Origin: Caballeronia catudaia
GTDB taxonomy: Bacteria > Pseudomonadota > Gammaproteobacteria > Burkholderiales > Burkholderiaceae
Direction of reading: 5' to 3'
Assembly (NCBI RefSeq): GCF_001544755.2
Contig: NZ_FCOF02000020.1
Location: forward strand, 1-64,000
DNA: 64,000 nucleotides
The position numbers were made by a program, and so were the translations under genes. This document shows, one piece after another, positions 1 through 8,356 of this stretch. Each line of letters starts with the position of its first letter. Position 1 is the stretch's first letter. The notes beneath the pieces were generated by a model, which was not told the DNA's origin, made no database searches, and worked only from the letters and a program-made list of their open reading frames with translations.

Positions 1-218
1 TCGCGCGCGTCGTCGCGCTTCTTGCGCGCCGCCGCCAGTGATACGTCGGGATACACGCCGAGCGCGAGGCGCTTCTCCTTGCCCGCAAAACGGTACTTCA
101 TTCGCCAATACTTGCCGCCCGCCGGCGTGACTTCGAGGTACATGCCGCCGCTGTCGGCGAGGCGGTAGGACTTTTCGCGCGGCGCTGCATTGCGCGCGGC
201 GGTATCGGTGAGTGGCAT
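1..218 (-). CDS. Tyrosine recombinase/integrase, P4 type (5' part only)
   Basis: The minus strand from the ATG at 218 reads MPLTDTAARNAAPREKSYRL and continues with ADSGGMYLEV, WRMKYRF and KRLALGVYPDVSLAAAR. This is the N-terminal arm-binding domain (DUF4102 type) that starts P4-like phage and island integrases. About 72 residues are in the window; the core-binding and catalytic domains with the R-H-R-Y residues lie beyond the left edge. The gene starts 184 bases downstream of a tRNA-Leu and runs away from it, the usual position of an island integrase next to its attachment site. The element should therefore extend leftwards, and everything right of the tRNA is chromosome. The start is fixed by the family's typical MPLTD opening. 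Whether the gene is intact cannot be judged. Confidence 0.9.
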   Translation of the reverse strand, partial: MPLTDTAARNAAPREKSYRLADSGGMYLEVTPAGGKYWRMKYRFAGKEKRLALGVYPDVSLAAARKKRDDAR

Positions 219-229
219 GGGGCACCTGT

Positions 230-298
230 GGGGGCATAAATCCGGGGGCATCTCGCGAAATGCCCTGATGCCCCCAAAAATGCCCCCGGTGTGCCCCC
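230..298. repeat. Five heptamers GGGGGCA in both orientations upstream of the integrase
   Basis: GGGGGCA occurs at 230-236 and 244-250 on the plus strand. Its complement TGCCCCC occurs at 269-275, 281-287 and 292-298. The cluster lies directly upstream of the integrase start at 218. Such repeats beside a tRNA-borne integrase suggest arm-type binding sites for integrase or an excisionase, or an autoregulatory operator. That role is inferred from position only. Confidence 0.6.
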
Positions 299-333
299 GC
301 TGTCAATGGTGAGACGTTGGCGTAAGCAGGCAA

Positions 334-369
334 TAAAAAACCCCGAGAGCCTTTCGCTGTCGGGGTTTC
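334..369 (-). terminator. Rho-independent terminator of the tRNA-Leu transcript
   Basis: On the minus strand AACCCCGA pairs with TCGGGGTT across a short loop and is followed by a run of six T. It lies 33 bases beyond the tRNA 3' end, between the tRNA and the integrase, so it insulates the element from tRNA transcription. Confidence 0.8.
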
Positions 370-401
370 TGGTCATACTTGGGTGTTGCTTGGAAACTTG
401 T

Positions 402-486
402 TGGTGCCCAGGGCCGGAATCGAACCGGCACGCCTTGCGGCGGGGGATTTTGAGTCCCCTGCGTCTACCAATTTCACCACCTGGGC
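402..486 (-). tRNA. tRNA-Leu (anticodon CAA)
   Basis: The minus strand folds as a class II tRNA. The acceptor stem GCCCAGG at 486-480 pairs with the 3' strand ending in discriminator A. The anticodon stem GGGGA/TCCCC encloses CTCAAAA, giving anticodon CAA, which reads UUG. There is a variable arm typical of leucine tRNA, the T-arm motif GGTTCGATTCC and an encoded CCA at 404-402. It is about 85 nt. It is the likely integration site of the element to the left, since the integrase begins just past its 3' end. Confidence 0.95.
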
Positions 487-597
487 CTGGATTGGTTCGC
501 ACAGAAACTTCAGCAACGCACCAATCGAGTCGGCGATTATGACCGAAAACCCCGTCGCCGGCAAGCAGCGGCGCTGTCGATTCAAAAAGCTCGGAAA

Positions 598-1758
598 TTA
601 CTGGGGAAGATACGTGAACTGCCCGTTTTTGATCACGCCCATCACGCTCGCGCGCTGATCCAGGCCCACGTGGTCGGTCGCGCTCGTATTCACCACGCCG
701 TTCGGCACCACGAGTTCATGCGCATGCTCCAACTCCGTGCGCAGCGCCACGCGGAACGCCTTCGTGCCGGGCTGGCCGGCCTTCAGCGCGCGCGCCACGG
801 CATCTTGCAGGCGCGGATACACGCCGGCCGCATCGCCGGCGAACTGCGTCACCGTGCCCTTGCCGTACTTTTCTTCGTAAGCATTCACGAACGCGAGCGC
901 TGCCTTCTTCGACGGATGATCCGCCGGCAGCGTGCGCGCGACGACCACTGGCTGCGTCGGGAAGAGCGTACCTTCCACGTCCTTGCCGCCCAGCTTGATG
1001 AATTCCGGCGTCGCGATACCGTGCGTCTGATAGATCGCGCCCTTGTAGCCGCGCTCGACCAGCGTGCGCTGCGGCAGCACCGTCGGCGTGCCTGCGCCCG
1101 CTATCAGCACCGCATCCGGCTTCGCCGCCATCAGTTTGAGAATCTGGCCGGTGACGCTCGCATCGGTCCGGTTGAAGCGCTCGCTCGCGACAATCCTGAT
1201 ATGCCGCAGATCGGCGAACTTGGTGAATTCGTTGAGCCAGCTGTCGCCGTAGCTGTCCGCGAAGCCGATGAAGCCCACCGTCTTCACGCCGTGATTGGCC
1301 ATGTAGCGCGTCATCACGTCGGCCATCGCGCGGTCGGTCTGCGCCATCTTGAACGCCCAGACCTTCTTGCCTTCCTGCGGCTCCACGACCGATGCAGAGC
1401 CGATCAGCGTGATCATCGGTGTTTCGGATTCTGCGACGGGATCGAGCGCGGCGAGCGCCGCCGGCGTGATGTTCGGCCCGACGATGACGTCGACATGATC
1501 CTCGCTGATGAGCTTGCGGATATTGCGCACGGCCGCGCCCGGGTCCGAGCCGTCGTCGAGGATGATGTACTCCGCGTTCTGCCCGGCGATGGTCTTCGGC
1601 CACATGAGCATCGCGTTCTTGCTGGTGATGCCGATTGCCGCGGCGGGCCCGGTGCTCGACAGATCGATGCCGACTTTCAGTTGCGCGTGCGCGGCGGCCG
1701 CAAAGACAGACAGGGCGACGCCGGCCACGAGCCGGCGCGTGAACTTCGACAACGTCAT
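598..1758 (-). CDS. Branched-chain amino acid-type ABC transporter substrate-binding protein
   Basis: A 386-residue periplasmic binding protein of the Leu/Ile/Val-binding family (type 1 fold). The ATG at 1758 gives a Sec signal peptide (MTLSKFTRRLVAGVALSVFA, then AAAHAQ) and has a GGAG ribosome site 9 bases upstream. A longer reading from 1818 has no such site. Mature motifs include LKVGIDLSSTGPAAAIG and VGPNITPAALAA, and then GFADSYGDSW. It follows cysB on the same strand with 56 bases between. No permease or ATPase gene is beside it, so it is an orphan receptor. The ligand is unknown; amino acids or aromatic acids are usual for the family. Position behind a cysteine regulator may hint at a sulfur-containing ligand, but that is conjecture. 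Confidence 0.88.
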   Translation of the reverse strand: MTLSKFTRRLVAGVALSVFAAAAHAQLKVGIDLSSTGPAAAIGITSKNAMLMWPKTIAGQNAEYIILDDGSDPGAAVRNIRKLISEDHVDVIVGPNITPAALAALDPVAESETPMITLIGSASVVEPQEGKKVWAFKMAQTDRAMADVMTRYMANHGVKTVGFIGFADSYGDSWLNEFTKFADLRHIRIVASERFNRTDASVTGQILKLMAAKPDAVLIAGAGTPTVLPQRTLVERGYKGAIYQTHGIATPEFIKLGGKDVEGTLFPTQPVVVARTLPADHPSKKAALAFVNAYEEKYGKGTVTQFAGDAAGVYPRLQDAVARALKAGQPGTKAFRVALRTELEHAHELVVPNGVVNTSATDHVGLDQRASVMGVIKNGQFTYLPQ

Positions 1759-1814
1759 CGAAAAGGTCTCCAGGAGGGGTTTTCTTTTATTGAGGCGGCA
1801 GGCGCCGCCCATCT

Positions 1815-2756
1815 TCAAAGCTCGTAGCTCTCGTGCCTGCCCGAAAGCGCCTGCTCGATCAGCTTGCGGTTCAGCGACGGCGAAAGCAGTTCGACGAGCG
1901 TATACACATAGCTGCGCAGATACGCGCCCTGTTTTAGCGCGAGCCGCGTCACGTTTGTGCCGAACAGATGCCCGACCGGCATCGCGCGAAGATGTTTGTC
2001 GCGTTCAGGATTGAACGCGATGTCCGCCATGATGCCGATGCCCAGTCCGAGCTCGACGTAAGTCTTGATGACGTCGGCGTCGATGGCTTCGAGCACGATG
2101 TCCGGCGTCAGATTGCGCAGCGCGAACGCCTGGTTGATCTTCGTGCGGCCGGCAAACGACGCCTCGTACGTGATGATCGGGTATTGCGCGAGATCGTCGA
2201 GCGTGAGGATCTTGCGCTCCAGCAGCGGATGATCCGGCAGCATCACGGCGAGGTGCTGCCACTGGAAGCAGGGCAGCGACACCAGTTCCTTATAGTTCGC
2301 GATCGCTTCCGTCGCGATGGCGATGTCCGCCTGATCGTGAATCACCATCTCGGCGACCTGCGTCGGGCTGCCTTGCAAGATCGCAAGATGGACTTTCGGG
2401 AAGCGCTTCTTGAACTCCGCGATGGCGGACGGCAGCGAGTAGCGCGCCTGAGTATGCGTCGCGGCGATGACGAGATTGCCCTGATCCTGCGCCGCGTAAT
2501 CCTTTCCGACGCGCTTCAGACTCTCCACTTCCTGCAATATTTTCTCGACGGACGCCAGAATGATGCGCCCCGGCTCCGTGAGCGATCGCACGCGCTTGCC
2601 GTGTCGCGTGAAGATTTCGACGCCCAGTTCGTCCTCCAGCTCGATGATCGCCTTGGAGACGCCTGGCTGCGATGTATACAGTGCCTTCGCGGCTTCCGTG
2701 AGGTTGAAGTTCTGCCGGACGGCCTCGCGCACGAAGCGGAACTGATGCAGGTTCAT
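1815..2756 (-). CDS. cysB: CysB-family LysR-type transcriptional regulator
   Basis: A 313-residue LysR regulator. The N-terminal winged helix-turn-helix (NLHQFRFVREAVRQNFNLTE, then AAKALYTSQPGVSKAI) is the CysB/Cbl subtype rather than the general LysR form. The effector domain follows from about residue 93 (VIAATHTQARYSLP) and contains the sulfate or acetylserine pocket characteristic of CysB. It is transcribed divergently from the sulfate assimilation operon that starts at 2994, across a 237-bp AT-richer gap, the classic layout for an activator and its target. Burkholderia species have both CysB and the paralogue SsuR; adjacency to cysI favours CysB. Confidence 0.9.
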   Translation of the reverse strand: MNLHQFRFVREAVRQNFNLTEAAKALYTSQPGVSKAIIELEDELGVEIFTRHGKRVRSLTEPGRIILASVEKILQEVESLKRVGKDYAAQDQGNLVIAATHTQARYSLPSAIAEFKKRFPKVHLAILQGSPTQVAEMVIHDQADIAIATEAIANYKELVSLPCFQWQHLAVMLPDHPLLERKILTLDDLAQYPIITYEASFAGRTKINQAFALRNLTPDIVLEAIDADVIKTYVELGLGIGIMADIAFNPERDKHLRAMPVGHLFGTNVTRLALKQGAYLRSYVYTLVELLSPSLNRKLIEQALSGRHESYEL

Positions 2757-2993
2757 ATATAACTCAGCCGCATATCAAAGTAATTTTTCAGTCGTTTGCA
2801 ATATATAGCAGGTTATTTACTATCAGTCCAACTTTTCCAATATCCATAGCTCTATCCGTCATAAGCAAATGACGGTTCCGTCTGAACGGCTGACGGCGCA
2901 GGCACTCAATGGATATTCGATGGATGAGACGCGCCACGGGTCTGGAGCAACGAGCTAGGACGTAGCGCTTTTACAAGAACTTGGGGCCCCCGA
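2757..2993. promoter_or_regulatory. Divergent cysB/cysI promoter region
   Basis: This 237-bp gap is markedly AT-richer than its flanks, especially 2757-2860, and separates cysB from the cysI operon. It should carry the sulfate-operon promoter and the CysB binding sites. CysB sites are too degenerate to place by eye, so no operator is claimed. Confidence 0.6.
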
Positions 2994-4670
2994 ATGTACC
3001 AATACGATCAGATCGACCAACGCATCGTCGACGAACGTGTCGCGCAGTACGCCGACCAGGTCCGCCGCCGTCTGTCGGGCGAATTGAGCGAAGAAGAATT
3101 CCGTCCGCTGCGTCTGCAAAACGGCCTGTACTATCAGCGCCACGCGTACATGCACCGCATCGCGATTCCTTACGGCCACCTGCGCAGCGACCAGTTGCGC
3201 ATGCTTGCGACCATCGCGCGCGAGCACGACCGCGGCTACGGCCACTTCTCGACGCGCACCAACATCCAGTTCAACTGGGTCGAGCTCGAAGAGACGCCGG
3301 AAATCCTGCGCAAGCTGGCTTCGGTGCAGATGCATGCGATCCAGACGTCGGGCAACTGCATTCGCAACATCACGGCCGATCAGTTCGCGGGCGTCGCGCC
3401 CGATGAAGTCGTCGATCCGCGTCCGTGGGCGGAAATCCTGCGTCAGTGGTCGACGTTCCACCCCGAGTTCGCATGGCTGCCGCGCAAGTTCAAGATCGCG
3501 GTGAACGGCTCCGCGGAAGACCGCGCGGCCGTGCAGATCCACGATCTCGGCGTGTACCTCCGCAAGAATGCGCAGGGCGAAGTCGTGATGGACATTCTCG
3601 CGGGCGGCGGTCTCGGCCGTACGCCGATCGTCGGCGCGATCATCAAGCGCGATCTGCCGTGGCAGCACCTGCTCACCTATTGCGAAGCCGTGCTGCGCGT
3701 GTACAACCGCTACGGCCGTCGCGACAACATGTACAAGGCGCGCATCAAGATTCTGGTGAAGGCGCTGTCGGCTGAGAAGTTTTCGAAGCAGGTCGAGGAA
3801 GAGTGGCAGCATCTGAAGGACGGCCCGTCGACGATCACGCAGGACGAAGTCGATCGCGTGTCGAAGTTCTTCGCGCCGCCCGCTTACGAAACGCTCGCGG
3901 ACACGGACGCGTCCTATGAAAAGCATCTGATCGACAGCAAGCCGTTCGCGCGCTGGGTCGAGCGCAACGTGCGTCCGCACAAGGTGCCGGGCTACGCTTC
4001 GGTGACGCTGTCGCTCAAGCCGCGCGAAATCGCGCCGGGCGACGCCACCGACAAGCAGATGGACGACGTCGCCACGCTGGCCGACGAGTTCTCCTTCGGC
4101 GAGATCCGCGTTTCGCACGAGCAGAACCTGATTCTCGCGAACGTGAAGAAGCACGACCTGTACACCGTTTGGGAACGCGCGAAGGCGCTGGGTTTCGCGA
4201 CGGCGAACATCGGCCTGCTGACGGACATCATCGCGTGCCCGGGCGGCGACTTCTGCTCGCTCGCGAATGCGAAGTCGATCCCGATCGCGCTGGCCATTCA
4301 GGACCGCTTCAACGATCTCGATTACGTGCATGACCTGGGCGACCTGTCGCTAAATATCTCGGGCTGCATCAACGCGTGCGGTCATCACCACGTCGGCAAC
4401 ATTGGCATTCTGGGCGTCGATAAGGACGGCTCCGAGTGGTATCAGGTGACGCTCGGCGGCGAGCAAAGCTCGGGCGAAACCGGCGCGCATCTCGGCAAGG
4501 TGATCGGCCCGTCGTTCTCGGCGGAAGAAATGCCGGACGTGATCTCGCAAGTGATCGATACCTTCGTCGATAACCGCATCGAAGACGAACGCTTCATCGA
4601 GACGTTCGGCCGCATCGGCATCGCGCCGTTCAAGGAGCGCGTGTACGCATCGCGCCAGGCACACGCTTAA
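2994..4670 (+). CDS. cysI: Assimilatory sulfite reductase hemoprotein subunit
   Basis: A 558-residue siroheme and [4Fe-4S] enzyme that reduces sulfite to sulfide with six electrons. The cluster-binding cysteines are visible as CPGGDFC (C415, C421) and CINAC (C458, C462), with GHHHVGNIGILG following. Two ferrite-reductase half domains flank them. Length matches the nitrite/sulfite reductase family. It opens an operon: the next gene begins 10 bases downstream. No CysJ flavoprotein gene is present here, so electrons must come from ferredoxin or from a donor encoded elsewhere. Siroheme precursor is made by the SUMT at the operon's end. Expression is likely CysB-activated in low cysteine. Confidence 0.95.
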   Translation: MYQYDQIDQRIVDERVAQYADQVRRRLSGELSEEEFRPLRLQNGLYYQRHAYMHRIAIPYGHLRSDQLRMLATIAREHDRGYGHFSTRTNIQFNWVELEETPEILRKLASVQMHAIQTSGNCIRNITADQFAGVAPDEVVDPRPWAEILRQWSTFHPEFAWLPRKFKIAVNGSAEDRAAVQIHDLGVYLRKNAQGEVVMDILAGGGLGRTPIVGAIIKRDLPWQHLLTYCEAVLRVYNRYGRRDNMYKARIKILVKALSAEKFSKQVEEEWQHLKDGPSTITQDEVDRVSKFFAPPAYETLADTDASYEKHLIDSKPFARWVERNVRPHKVPGYASVTLSLKPREIAPGDATDKQMDDVATLADEFSFGEIRVSHEQNLILANVKKHDLYTVWERAKALGFATANIGLLTDIIACPGGDFCSLANAKSIPIALAIQDRFNDLDYVHDLGDLSLNISGCINACGHHHVGNIGILGVDKDGSEWYQVTLGGEQSSGETGAHLGKVIGPSFSAEEMPDVISQVIDTFVDNRIEDERFIETFGRIGIAPFKERVYASRQAHA

Positions 4671-4680
4671 AGGAATTCAG

Positions 4681-5220
4681 ATGACGTTGATTATCAAGAA
4701 CCGCGCGGTGGTCGTTGACAGTTTCAACGTGGTGCGTGCAGCCGAAGACGGTACACTGGCGGCCGTCGATGCGTTGCCCGCCGGCAAGATCATCGTGCCG
4801 TTCGCGCTGTGGAAGGAGCACAAGGCGGCGATCATTGCATCGCGTCCGAAGGACGACATCGGCGTGTGGCTCGCGCCGGACGACGAACCCGCCGATCTCG
4901 TACCGGACTTCGGCTCGCTTTCCGTGATCGCGGTCGATTTCCCCGTGTTCCGCGATGGCCGCGGCTTCTCCATTGGCCGTCTCTTGCGCGAGCGTTACCA
5001 GTGGACGGGCGAGCTGCGCGCGATCGGCGACGTGCTGCGCGATCAGGTCGCGTTCCATGCGCGTTGCGGCTTCGATGCGTTCGCGGTGCGCGCCGACAAG
5101 GACATCAACGACGCGCTGAACGCCTTCACCGAGTTCACCAATCTGTATCAGGGCGCGACCGACAATCCGGAGCCGCTGTTCCGCCGTCGCGCTGCATTGA
5201 TCGCCGAGATCGGAGCCTGA
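4681..5220 (+). CDS. DUF934 family protein of the sulfur assimilation operon
   Basis: A 179-residue soluble protein with no signal peptide or membrane segment, translated from an ATG preceded by AAAGGA. It belongs to a conserved family of unknown function (DUF934) that regularly sits between cysI and cysH in proteobacteria. Its single cysteine (C129) lies in the conserved-looking stretch FHARCGFDAF, and GRGFSIGRLLRERY precedes it. The gene is 10 bases after cysI and 3 bases before cysH, so it is co-translated with them. Context suggests a role in sulfite reduction, perhaps as an electron-transfer adaptor or assembly factor for CysI, but no cofactor motif is visible. Confidence 0.9.
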   Translation: MTLIIKNRAVVVDSFNVVRAAEDGTLAAVDALPAGKIIVPFALWKEHKAAIIASRPKDDIGVWLAPDDEPADLVPDFGSLSVIAVDFPVFRDGRGFSIGRLLRERYQWTGELRAIGDVLRDQVAFHARCGFDAFAVRADKDINDALNAFTEFTNLYQGATDNPEPLFRRRAALIAEIGA

Positions 5221-5223
5221 TGT

Positions 5224-5946
5224 ATGACGCCTGAATTGCAAGCCAAGGTTGATCGCCTGGACGCGCTGCTCGATTCGATCGCGTCGCGCCATCAGAGCGT
5301 CAAGCTAGCCAGCAGTCTCGCCGCCGAAGACATGGTCTTGACGCACGCCATTCTCTCGCGCGGTGTGAGGATCGGCATCTTCTCGTTGAACACGGGCCGC
5401 CTGCATGCGGAAACGCTGGGCATGCTCGACGCCGTGAAAGCGCGTTACGGCTACGACATCGAGCAGTTCCTGCCGCAGCAGGACGCGGTCGATGCCTATG
5501 TGCGCGATCACGGCCTGAACGCGTTTTATGAGAGCATCGACTTGCGCAAGAGCTGCTGCCATATTCGCAAGGTCGAGCCGCTCAACCGCGCGCTGTCGGA
5601 CGTGTCCGCGTGGGTCACGGGCCAGCGCCGCGAGCAGTCGGTGACGCGCGCCGAACTGCACGAGGAAGAGCACGACGAGCCGCGCGGCATCGCCAAGTTC
5701 AATCCGCTCGCGGACTGGACCGAGACCGATGTCTGGGATTATCTGAAGGCCTTCGAGGTACCGGTGAATCCGCTGCATGCGCGCGGCTATCCGAGCATCG
5801 GCTGCGAGCCGTGTACGCGGGCGGCGCGCCCTGGCGAAGACAGCCGGGCCGGCCGCTGGTGGTGGGAATCGCGCGACACGAAGGAATGCGGCCTGCACAT
5901 CACGAACATCAAGATCGTCGAAGAAGCTCCGAGCTCGGCGATCTGA
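5224..5946 (+). CDS. cysH: Assimilatory APS reductase (thioredoxin-dependent)
   Basis: A 240-residue enzyme of the PAPS/APS reductase family, with the PP-loop type nucleotide fold (SSLAAEDMVLTH near residue 31). The pair C111-C112 and the CEPC motif (C194, C197) are the four ligands of the [4Fe-4S] cluster found in APS reductases and absent from the E. coli PAPS reductase. ECGLH (C222) at the C-terminus carries the catalytic cysteine. The enzyme therefore reduces adenylyl sulfate directly to sulfite, which agrees with the absence of an APS kinase (cysC) gene in this operon. It starts 3 bases after the DUF934 gene. Confidence 0.94.
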   Translation: MTPELQAKVDRLDALLDSIASRHQSVKLASSLAAEDMVLTHAILSRGVRIGIFSLNTGRLHAETLGMLDAVKARYGYDIEQFLPQQDAVDAYVRDHGLNAFYESIDLRKSCCHIRKVEPLNRALSDVSAWVTGQRREQSVTRAELHEEEHDEPRGIAKFNPLADWTETDVWDYLKAFEVPVNPLHARGYPSIGCEPCTRAARPGEDSRAGRWWWESRDTKECGLHITNIKIVEEAPSSAI

Positions 5947-6038
5947 GGCGCACAAGACGCCGCTGCATCAAAACCCTGTCATTGAACGCATCGTCACACG
6001 GAACATGCATGACGCTGCATAAAAAAGGATCGACGAAC

Positions 6039-7001
6039 ATGAGCACGACGCTCGACTCTACCGTCACCGCACCCGTCGTCAACAAGGCGACGCGCATGGA
6101 TCACCTGGATTGGCTCGAAGCCGAGTCGATCCACATCATTCGCGAACTCGTCGCGGAATGCAGCAAGCCCGCGCTCCTGTTCTCGGGCGGCAAGGATTCG
6201 GTGGTCGTGCTGGCGCTCGCGCTCAAGGCGTTCGGCCTCGGCGGCAACCGCAAGACGACGCTGCCGTTTCCGCTCGTGCATATCGACACCGGCCACAATT
6301 TCCAGGAAGTGATCGATTTCCGCGACCGCCGCGCGGCGGAAATCGGCGCGGAACTGGTCGTCGGTCATGTCGAGGATTCGATCAAAAAGGGCACCGTGCG
6401 CTTGCGCCGCGAGACCGATTCGCGCAACGCCGCGCAAGCGGTGACGCTGCTCGAAACCATCGAGGAATATGGCTACACGGCGATGATCGGCGGCGCGCGC
6501 CGTGACGAAGAGAAGGCCCGCGCGAAAGAGCGCATCTTCTCGTTCCGCGATGAATTCGGCCAGTGGGACCCGAAGGCGCAGCGCCCGGAACTGTGGAGCA
6601 TCTACAACGCGCGTCTGCACGCAGGCGAGCATCTGCGTGTGTTCCCGATCTCGAACTGGACCGAGCTCGACGTGTGGCAGTACATCGCGCGCGAGAAGCT
6701 CGAGCTGCCGAATATCTACTACGCGCACGATCGCGAAATCGTGCGCCGCAACGGCCTGCTCGTGCCCGTGACGCCGCTCACGCCGGTGCGCGAAGGCGAG
6801 ACCGCCGAGATCGCACAGGTGCGCTTCCGCACGGTCGGCGATATCAGCTGCACGTGCCCCGTCGCAAGCGATGCCGATGATGTCGAGAAGATCATCGCGG
6901 AAACGGCCGTGACGGAAATCACGGAACGCGGCGCCACGCGCATGGACGATCAGGCTTCCGAAGCCGCGATGGAACAGCGCAAGAAGCAAGGCTATTTCTA
7001 A
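6039..7001 (+). CDS. cysD: Sulfate adenylyltransferase subunit 2
   Basis: A 320-residue ATP-pyrophosphatase that adenylates sulfate together with CysN. The PP-loop SGGKDS is at residues 49-54. Further conserved pieces are FPLVHIDTGHNF, GGARRDEEKARAKER and ISNWTELDVWQYI. The start at 6039 is chosen because it gives the family length and has AAAAAAGGAT just upstream; the open frame continues further left but that stretch overlaps cysH out of frame. A 92-base gap separates it from cysH, the largest in the operon, and may carry an internal leader. cysN follows after 25 bases. Confidence 0.94.
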   Translation: MSTTLDSTVTAPVVNKATRMDHLDWLEAESIHIIRELVAECSKPALLFSGGKDSVVVLALALKAFGLGGNRKTTLPFPLVHIDTGHNFQEVIDFRDRRAAEIGAELVVGHVEDSIKKGTVRLRRETDSRNAAQAVTLLETIEEYGYTAMIGGARRDEEKARAKERIFSFRDEFGQWDPKAQRPELWSIYNARLHAGEHLRVFPISNWTELDVWQYIAREKLELPNIYYAHDREIVRRNGLLVPVTPLTPVREGETAEIAQVRFRTVGDISCTCPVASDADDVEKIIAETAVTEITERGATRMDDQASEAAMEQRKKQGYF

Positions 7002-7026
7002 GCAACGCCCAAAGGAATCAACGAAC

Positions 7027-8349
7027 ATGAGCATCTATCAAGCTGAAGACCTGGGCGTGCTGCGCTTCATCACCGCGGGCTCCGTCGATGACGGCAAGAG
7101 CACGCTGATCGGCCGTCTGCTGTACGACAGCAAGGCTGTGCTGTCGGACCAGTTGTCGGCGATCTCGCGCGCGAAGAACAAGCGCACCGTCGGCGATGAA
7201 ATCGACCTTTCGCTGCTGACGGACGGCCTCGAAGCCGAGCGCGAGCAGGGCATCACGATCGACGTCGCCTATCGCTACTTCGCGACGGCGAAGCGCAAGT
7301 TCATTATCGCCGACACGCCGGGCCACGAGCAGTACACGCGCAACATGGTGACGGGCGCATCGACGGCGCATGCGGCGATCATTCTCGTCGACGCAACGCG
7401 CGTCACGTTCGCGGATGACGATGGCGGCGTCGCGCAACTGCTGCCGCAGACCAAGCGCCACAGCGCGATCGTCAAGCTGCTCGGCCTGCAGCACGTGATC
7501 GTCGCGATCAACAAGATGGATCTGGCCGAGTACAGCGAAGCGCGCTTCAACGAGATTCGCGATTCGTATGTCACGCTCGCGCGTCAGCTCGGTTTGTCGA
7601 ACGTGCGTTTCGTGCCGGTGTCGGCGCTGAAAGGCGACAACATCGTCACGGCGAGCGAGCGCATGCCTTGGTACGCGGGCGAGCCGCTGCTCGATCTGCT
7701 CGAGTCGCTGCCGGTCGCGCAGCCGAACGATCAGGCGCTGCGTTTCCCGGTGCAATGGGTCGCGCGTCAGGACGGCTCGCAGGCCGACGATTTCCGCGGC
7801 TATATGGGCCGTGTCGAAGCGGGCGAAGTGCGCGTCGGCGATGCGCTCCTCGTGCAGCCGGCGGGCCGTGAAGCGACGGTCGCCGAGATCATCGCGCCCG
7901 TGCCGGGCGGCGTGGCGCCGGTGGATCGCGCGTTCGCGGGCCAGACGGTGACGATTCGCCTGACCGAAGACGTCGACGTCTCGCGCGGCGACACGTTCGT
8001 TCCGGCGACGCAAAAGGTCGAGCCGACGAAGAAGCTCGAAGCCGACATCTGCTGGTTCGATGAAGAGCCGCTCTCGCCGCAGCGCAAATATCTGCTGAAG
8101 CAGACGACGAACACGGTGTTCGCCCGCGTCGGCGCGGTGAAGCAGGTGCTGGACGTGCACACGCTGTCGCACTCGGTCGATCGCAGCACGCTCGCGATGA
8201 ACGATATCGGCCGCGTGGCGCTCACGCTGCAGAAGCCGATCGTCGCGGACGAGTACGATACGCATCAGGGCACCGGCGCGTTCGTGCTGATCGACGAAGC
8301 GACGCATCACACGGTCGCGGCCGGCATGATTCGTGCGATTTCTGGCTAA
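7027..8349 (+). CDS. cysN: Sulfate adenylyltransferase subunit 1 (GTPase)
   Basis: A 440-residue translation-factor-type GTPase that drives sulfate adenylation by CysD. G1 is GSVDDGKST (residues 18-26), G3 is DTPGHEQY, G4 is NKMD. The EF-Tu-like beta-barrel domains follow. It lacks the fused APS kinase found in CysNC proteins of other bacteria, which fits direct APS reduction by the cysH product. It ends 7 bases before the SUMT gene. Confidence 0.95.
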   Translation: MSIYQAEDLGVLRFITAGSVDDGKSTLIGRLLYDSKAVLSDQLSAISRAKNKRTVGDEIDLSLLTDGLEAEREQGITIDVAYRYFATAKRKFIIADTPGHEQYTRNMVTGASTAHAAIILVDATRVTFADDDGGVAQLLPQTKRHSAIVKLLGLQHVIVAINKMDLAEYSEARFNEIRDSYVTLARQLGLSNVRFVPVSALKGDNIVTASERMPWYAGEPLLDLLESLPVAQPNDQALRFPVQWVARQDGSQADDFRGYMGRVEAGEVRVGDALLVQPAGREATVAEIIAPVPGGVAPVDRAFAGQTVTIRLTEDVDVSRGDTFVPATQKVEPTKKLEADICWFDEEPLSPQRKYLLKQTTNTVFARVGAVKQVLDVHTLSHSVDRSTLAMNDIGRVALTLQKPIVADEYDTHQGTGAFVLIDEATHHTVAAGMIRAISG

Positions 8350-8356
8350 TTGACGG

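Noticed and set aside
230-298. Plasmid-type iterons or a replication origin
   Set aside because: No replication initiator gene or AT-rich region is present; the repeats sit directly in front of an integrase, which explains them better.
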